DNA from: a virus
Virus record (IMG/VR): IMGVR_UViG_3300034103_001617
Location: 1 to 57,610 of that record
DNA: 57,610 nucleotides
Direction: 5' to 3' (one strand)
Shown piece by piece: positions 54,972 to 57,610 of the stretch. The notes under the pieces were generated by a model. That model had not been told where the DNA came from. It did no database searches and saw only the letters and a list, made by a program, of their open reading frames with translations. Position 1 is the stretch's first letter; the number at the start of each line of letters is the position of its first letter. Made by a program: the position numbers and the translations under genes.

Positions 54972-55519
54972 TTAATACGGAATTCTGCAAAATTATCAAT
55001 TACTGGTAGTTGTCTTACCAGAACTGGATCCTGTTCTTTATCAGGTTCGTCGCGTAACACTCTTTCTGTTTCAGCCATAGCCACTCTTCTCCTTAGGCTT
55101 GAACTTGAAAAACTATGGTCTCGCTTGTTGAAAATGATGTCAATACCACGAGCTTCGCACTCCCACTTGCCAGAAAACTCTCGACCATGATATTCGACGC
55201 CAAGTATTCTTACATCAATGGGCAGTATCAACAATAGATCAACTAGATCTTGTTCGGTGCTGTAGGTCACAACTTCATCTACATACCGACATGCAGCCAA
55301 TTGAATCTGTCGTTCAACTATGCTTTGCACTGGTTTGTTTTTGGTATCAGGTCTATCAATTGTGGGATCAGTTTGTAACCCACAAATAAGATAATCACAG
55401 TGATTTTTAGCTTCACTAAGCATGGCAACATGTCCAGCATGCAGCATGTCAAAGGTAGAAAAAGTTATACCAATTTTTTTACCATCTGCTTTGAGTTTTT
55501 TAATGTGATTGAATATCAT
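54968..55519 (-). CDS. Cytidylyltransferase-like nucleotidyltransferase
   Basis: 183 residues. FSTFDMLHAGHVAML contains the HxGH motif and SSSSLRRRV the C-terminal nucleotide-binding signature. It resembles glycerol-3-phosphate or ADP-heptose-type cytidylyl/adenylyltransferases that activate a polar head group or sugar. It overlaps SGNH-like genes on both sides, suggesting a common pathway for a surface lipid or glycan. Confidence 0.82.
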   Translation of the reverse strand: MIFNHIKKLKADGKKIGITFSTFDMLHAGHVAMLSEAKNHCDYLICGLQTDPTIDRPDTKNKPVQSIVERQIQLAACRYVDEVVTYSTEQDLVDLLLILPIDVRILGVEYHGREFSGKWECEARGIDIIFNKRDHSFSSSSLRRRVAMAETERVLRDEPDKEQDPVLVRQLPVIDNFAEFRIK

Positions 55520-56228
55520 ACCATTTATCTAAAAGAAAATTTGCAAATTTACGATGACCATTGACTGACAAATGTCCGGTGATTGGATTGGCATCCGGAT
55601 CGTGTTCTTTTGCCCATCCTTGAATATAAACTTCATGTAAATCTAAAATGCGACGATCTAAACAAACTGCTTGTGCTTGATATAAACTTTCTATGTAAGG
55701 AAACGAATTTAATGGTACCGATGAATTATCGGCTGCAGAAAAAAACAGATAATCAACATTTTGATTCTGTAAAAATTGCGACAACAGATACACATTGGTA
55801 TAGAAGTCAGTTATTTGTTTATGTACAAATAAATCGTCGTTTATTAGACACTTTTGTTCTAGGCTGCATTCGTTGAGTTGAGCCAACATGTCTAATGTTA
55901 TAAATTTTGGATTAAGATGAATTTCTTTGGTTTGATCCGGGATTTGGTTCAAAACTGTTGATTTATTACCATAGTACCATACTTCAAGCCTGCGTACAAA
56001 AGACCACCCTACTATAACAATAAGCCTGTTGGTATTGTTTTTTTCTTGTAAAACTTGTTCAATTGTAGTTCTTGTAATTCTATCGTTACTTGAACCTGCA
56101 CTAGCAATGTTAACAAGAGGCAAGTTTAGTTGTTCAGCAAGTGTTGTAGCCCAGGGTATAGATATACCAGCCGCAGAATAACTATCACCATTGACAATAA
56201 TTTTGTCGTAGTCAATTCCAGAAGTCAT
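55500..56228 (-). CDS. SGNH-hydrolase-like protein
   Basis: 242 residues. IIVNGDSYSAAG (block I), NIASAGSSNDRI (block II/III, Gly and Asn) and GHLSVNGHRKFANFLL (His block V). More complete than the one at 54267. It overlaps the cytidylyltransferase by 20 bases. Confidence 0.78.
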   Translation of the reverse strand: MTSGIDYDKIIVNGDSYSAAGISIPWATTLAEQLNLPLVNIASAGSSNDRITRTTIEQVLQEKNNTNRLIVIVGWSFVRRLEVWYYGNKSTVLNQIPDQTKEIHLNPKFITLDMLAQLNECSLEQKCLINDDLFVHKQITDFYTNVYLLSQFLQNQNVDYLFFSAADNSSVPLNSFPYIESLYQAQAVCLDRRILDLHEVYIQGWAKEHDPDANPITGHLSVNGHRKFANFLLDKWYDIQSH

Positions 56229-56639
56229 CTAAGATATCTCTCTTCGGCCTCCGCCGAGGTCCTTATCTTGAATGTATCGTGAAGGGTTCATGGCTTGTTC
56301 CTGTTCCCAAGTTTCTAAAACCACATGTCTGCATACATTTTGAAACCATCTATCCACAATCACATTTTCTGGCTCGTTGGGTTTCATTTGATAACCAGCA
56401 CGTACTAAATTTGAAATAAACTTATCATTCCAATCTAGCTCAAATGCCCCTTGATGCAAGTTGTCTGGATCCAAATCAAAAGTGGTTATGGCCACATAGG
56501 GCTCGCCTTTTTCTGTTGCGATTTCTTTGTCAGATTTGATCACAGGAGGTGGAGCAGGTGGTGCTGCTGCTGGGGGTACAGCAGTTTGCGGTTTAGCTGT
56601 CTTTTTCTTCTTGGGCTTTAAAAAATTTAACCAACTCAT
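56229..56639 (-). CDS. Protein with Pro/Ala linker, unknown function
   Basis: 136 residues: a basic start SWLNFLKPKKKK, a Pro/Ala-rich linker (residues 18-33), then a folded acidic domain (ITTFDLDPDNLHQGAFELDWNDKF and VDRWFQNVCRHVVLETW). It lies between MetK and the SGNH-like gene. Confidence 0.65.
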   Translation of the reverse strand: MSWLNFLKPKKKKTAKPQTAVPPAAAPPAPPPVIKSDKEIATEKGEPYVAITTFDLDPDNLHQGAFELDWNDKFISNLVRAGYQMKPNEPENVIVDRWFQNVCRHVVLETWEQEQAMNPSRYIQDKDLGGGRREIS

Positions 56640-56648
56640 AAAAGGTCC

Positions 56649-57610
56649 TTAAAATAAATCTATGTTTTCCCAAGGCAAATAATGTTTACCAAAATGTCCG
56701 TAGTTTGTGGTTTCACCATAGATTGGTCTAAACAAATCAAACCTATCAATGATGCCCTTGGGTGTAAGATCAACATTTTTAGTTATGTAGTCATACAACT
56801 CTTGATCGTTGCCATCGGGTGTGCGAATAGTAAAACTGGTTGGATCTGCTCTACCAATAGCATAGGAAATTTGAATCACTGCTTGAGTAGCACGACCACT
56901 GGCCACTATGTTTTTGGCTAGATAACGGGCCATGTACGCTGCACTTCTATCTATTTTAGTAGGATCTTTGCCACTAAATGCTCCGCCACCATGGGGCGCA
57001 TATCCACCATAGGTATCAACAATGATTTTTCTGCCTGTGAGTCCTGTGTCACCATCTGGCCCACCTATTACAAATCTACCAGTGGGATTGATCAACAATT
57101 CAGTATCATCATCTACTAGATCTCCTAGTGCAGAAAAAATAACATTGCTTACAATATTTTTGACTACTTCAGGATCAACATCTTCTACATGCTGTGTACT
57201 ACAAACCACTTTGGTGGCTCTTACTGGCACACCGTTGGAATATTCCAATGTTACTTGACTTTTGGCATCTGGGCCTAGTACAGACACAACTCCTTCTTTT
57301 CTCATCTGTGCTAATTGTTCAACAATTCTGTGACTATAATAAATTGCACTGGGCATCAATGAAGGAGTTTCTACTGTGGCATAACCAAACATCAAACCTT
57401 GATCACCTGCACCAAAGTTATCAGTGCCCAGAGCTATGTCAGCACTTTGTTCATGCATTAGATTAGTGATTTTTACAGTACGATAATCAAATCCTGGCTG
57501 CTCATAACCAATCCTACGAATAGTTGACCTAACAGTGTTCTCTACTTCATACGGATCCAACACACCTTTGTACTCGCCTGCTACAATCACCGTGTCTGTG
57601 GTAACAAGTG
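56649..57610 (-). CDS. metK: S-adenosylmethionine synthetase MetK, 5' end outside window
   Basis: About 320 residues are visible; the frame is open at the window edge, where LVTTDTVIVAGEY matches MetK near residue 50, so the true start lies beyond. Features: GAGDQGLMFGYA (ATP site), GRFVIGGPDGDTGLTGRKIIVDTYGG and GGGAFSGKDPTKIDRSAAYMARY. It makes SAM from methionine and ATP for the radical SAM enzymes and methyltransferases of the element. Confidence 0.95.
   Translation of the reverse strand, partial: LVTTDTVIVAGEYKGVLDPYEVENTVRSTIRRIGYEQPGFDYRTVKITNLMHEQSADIALGTDNFGAGDQGLMFGYATVETPSLMPSAIYYSHRIVEQLAQMRKEGVVSVLGPDAKSQVTLEYSNGVPVRATKVVCSTQHVEDVDPEVVKNIVSNVIFSALGDLVDDDTELLINPTGRFVIGGPDGDTGLTGRKIIVDTYGGYAPHGGGAFSGKDPTKIDRSAAYMARYLAKNIVASGRATQAVIQISYAIGRADPTSFTIRTPDGNDQELYDYITKNVDLTPKGIIDRFDLFRPIYGETTNYGHFGKHYLPWENIDLF

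Noticed and set aside
1-57610. CRISPR arrays, insertion sequences, integrase or replication origin
   Set aside because: No regularly spaced repeats, transposase or integrase motifs, or iteron clusters were seen.

Overview
The window (about 40% GC) looks like part of the genome of a very large tailed-phage-type virus of a Gram-negative, probably methylotrophic, aquatic bacterium. No virion gene lies inside it, so this is inferred from content: 26 tRNA genes interspersed with tiny genes of phage-like organisation, ThyX, a FEN-type exonuclease, a MoxR/VWA pair, many short tightly overlapping genes of unknown function, and no ribosomal or housekeeping operons. Host-derived metabolic genes are unusually abundant. 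An excised or integrated bacterial origin cannot be excluded from this window alone.

Layout. 1-12.5 kb: a modification island with two radical SAM proteins, a NodU-type carbamoyltransferase, a 2OG-oxygenase-like protein, an FkbM methyltransferase, an amidinotransferase, two paralogous glycosyltransferase-like proteins, an internally repeated protein and an NAD-dependent epimerase. 12.5-22.4 kb (minus strand): ThyX, a VWA metallopeptidase-like protein and MoxR ATPase around a split radical SAM/SPASM pair, S-adenosylhomocysteine hydrolase, an RNA polymerase omega-like protein, an SGNH hydrolase, DUF3501 and rubrerythrin. 22.4-27.3 kb: a phosphate-starvation block (glycosyltransferase, PlcP/LpxH-like phosphoesterase, phosphate-selective porin, PstS) with two near-identical Pho-box-like elements. 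27.3-31.5 kb: DnaK, a lipase-like hydrolase, a circularly permuted tmRNA and a full-length NAD-dependent formate dehydrogenase. 31.5-35.5 kb: small enzymes and membrane peptides. 35.4-46.4 kb: the tRNA region, also carrying three paralogous radical SAM genes, a 23-residue PqqA peptide gene, small secreted and membrane proteins and a large structured RNA. 46.4-53 kb: many small genes with near-consensus sigma70 promoters. 53-57.6 kb: the exonuclease, two SGNH-like proteins around a cytidylyltransferase, and MetK, which runs off the window.

Main inference: PqqA (precursor of the methanol-dehydrogenase cofactor PQQ) and formate dehydrogenase sit at the two ends of the methanol-to-CO2 route, so the element may sustain C1 energy metabolism of its host during infection. 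The phosphate genes would keep phosphate coming in and replace membrane phospholipid. MetK and SAH hydrolase would feed and clear the SAM used by at least six radical SAM proteins and two methyltransferases. The tRNAs cover all 20 amino acids, include an initiator, and with U34 superwobble could read all 61 sense codons; together with the tmRNA they suggest strong independence from host tRNA pools.
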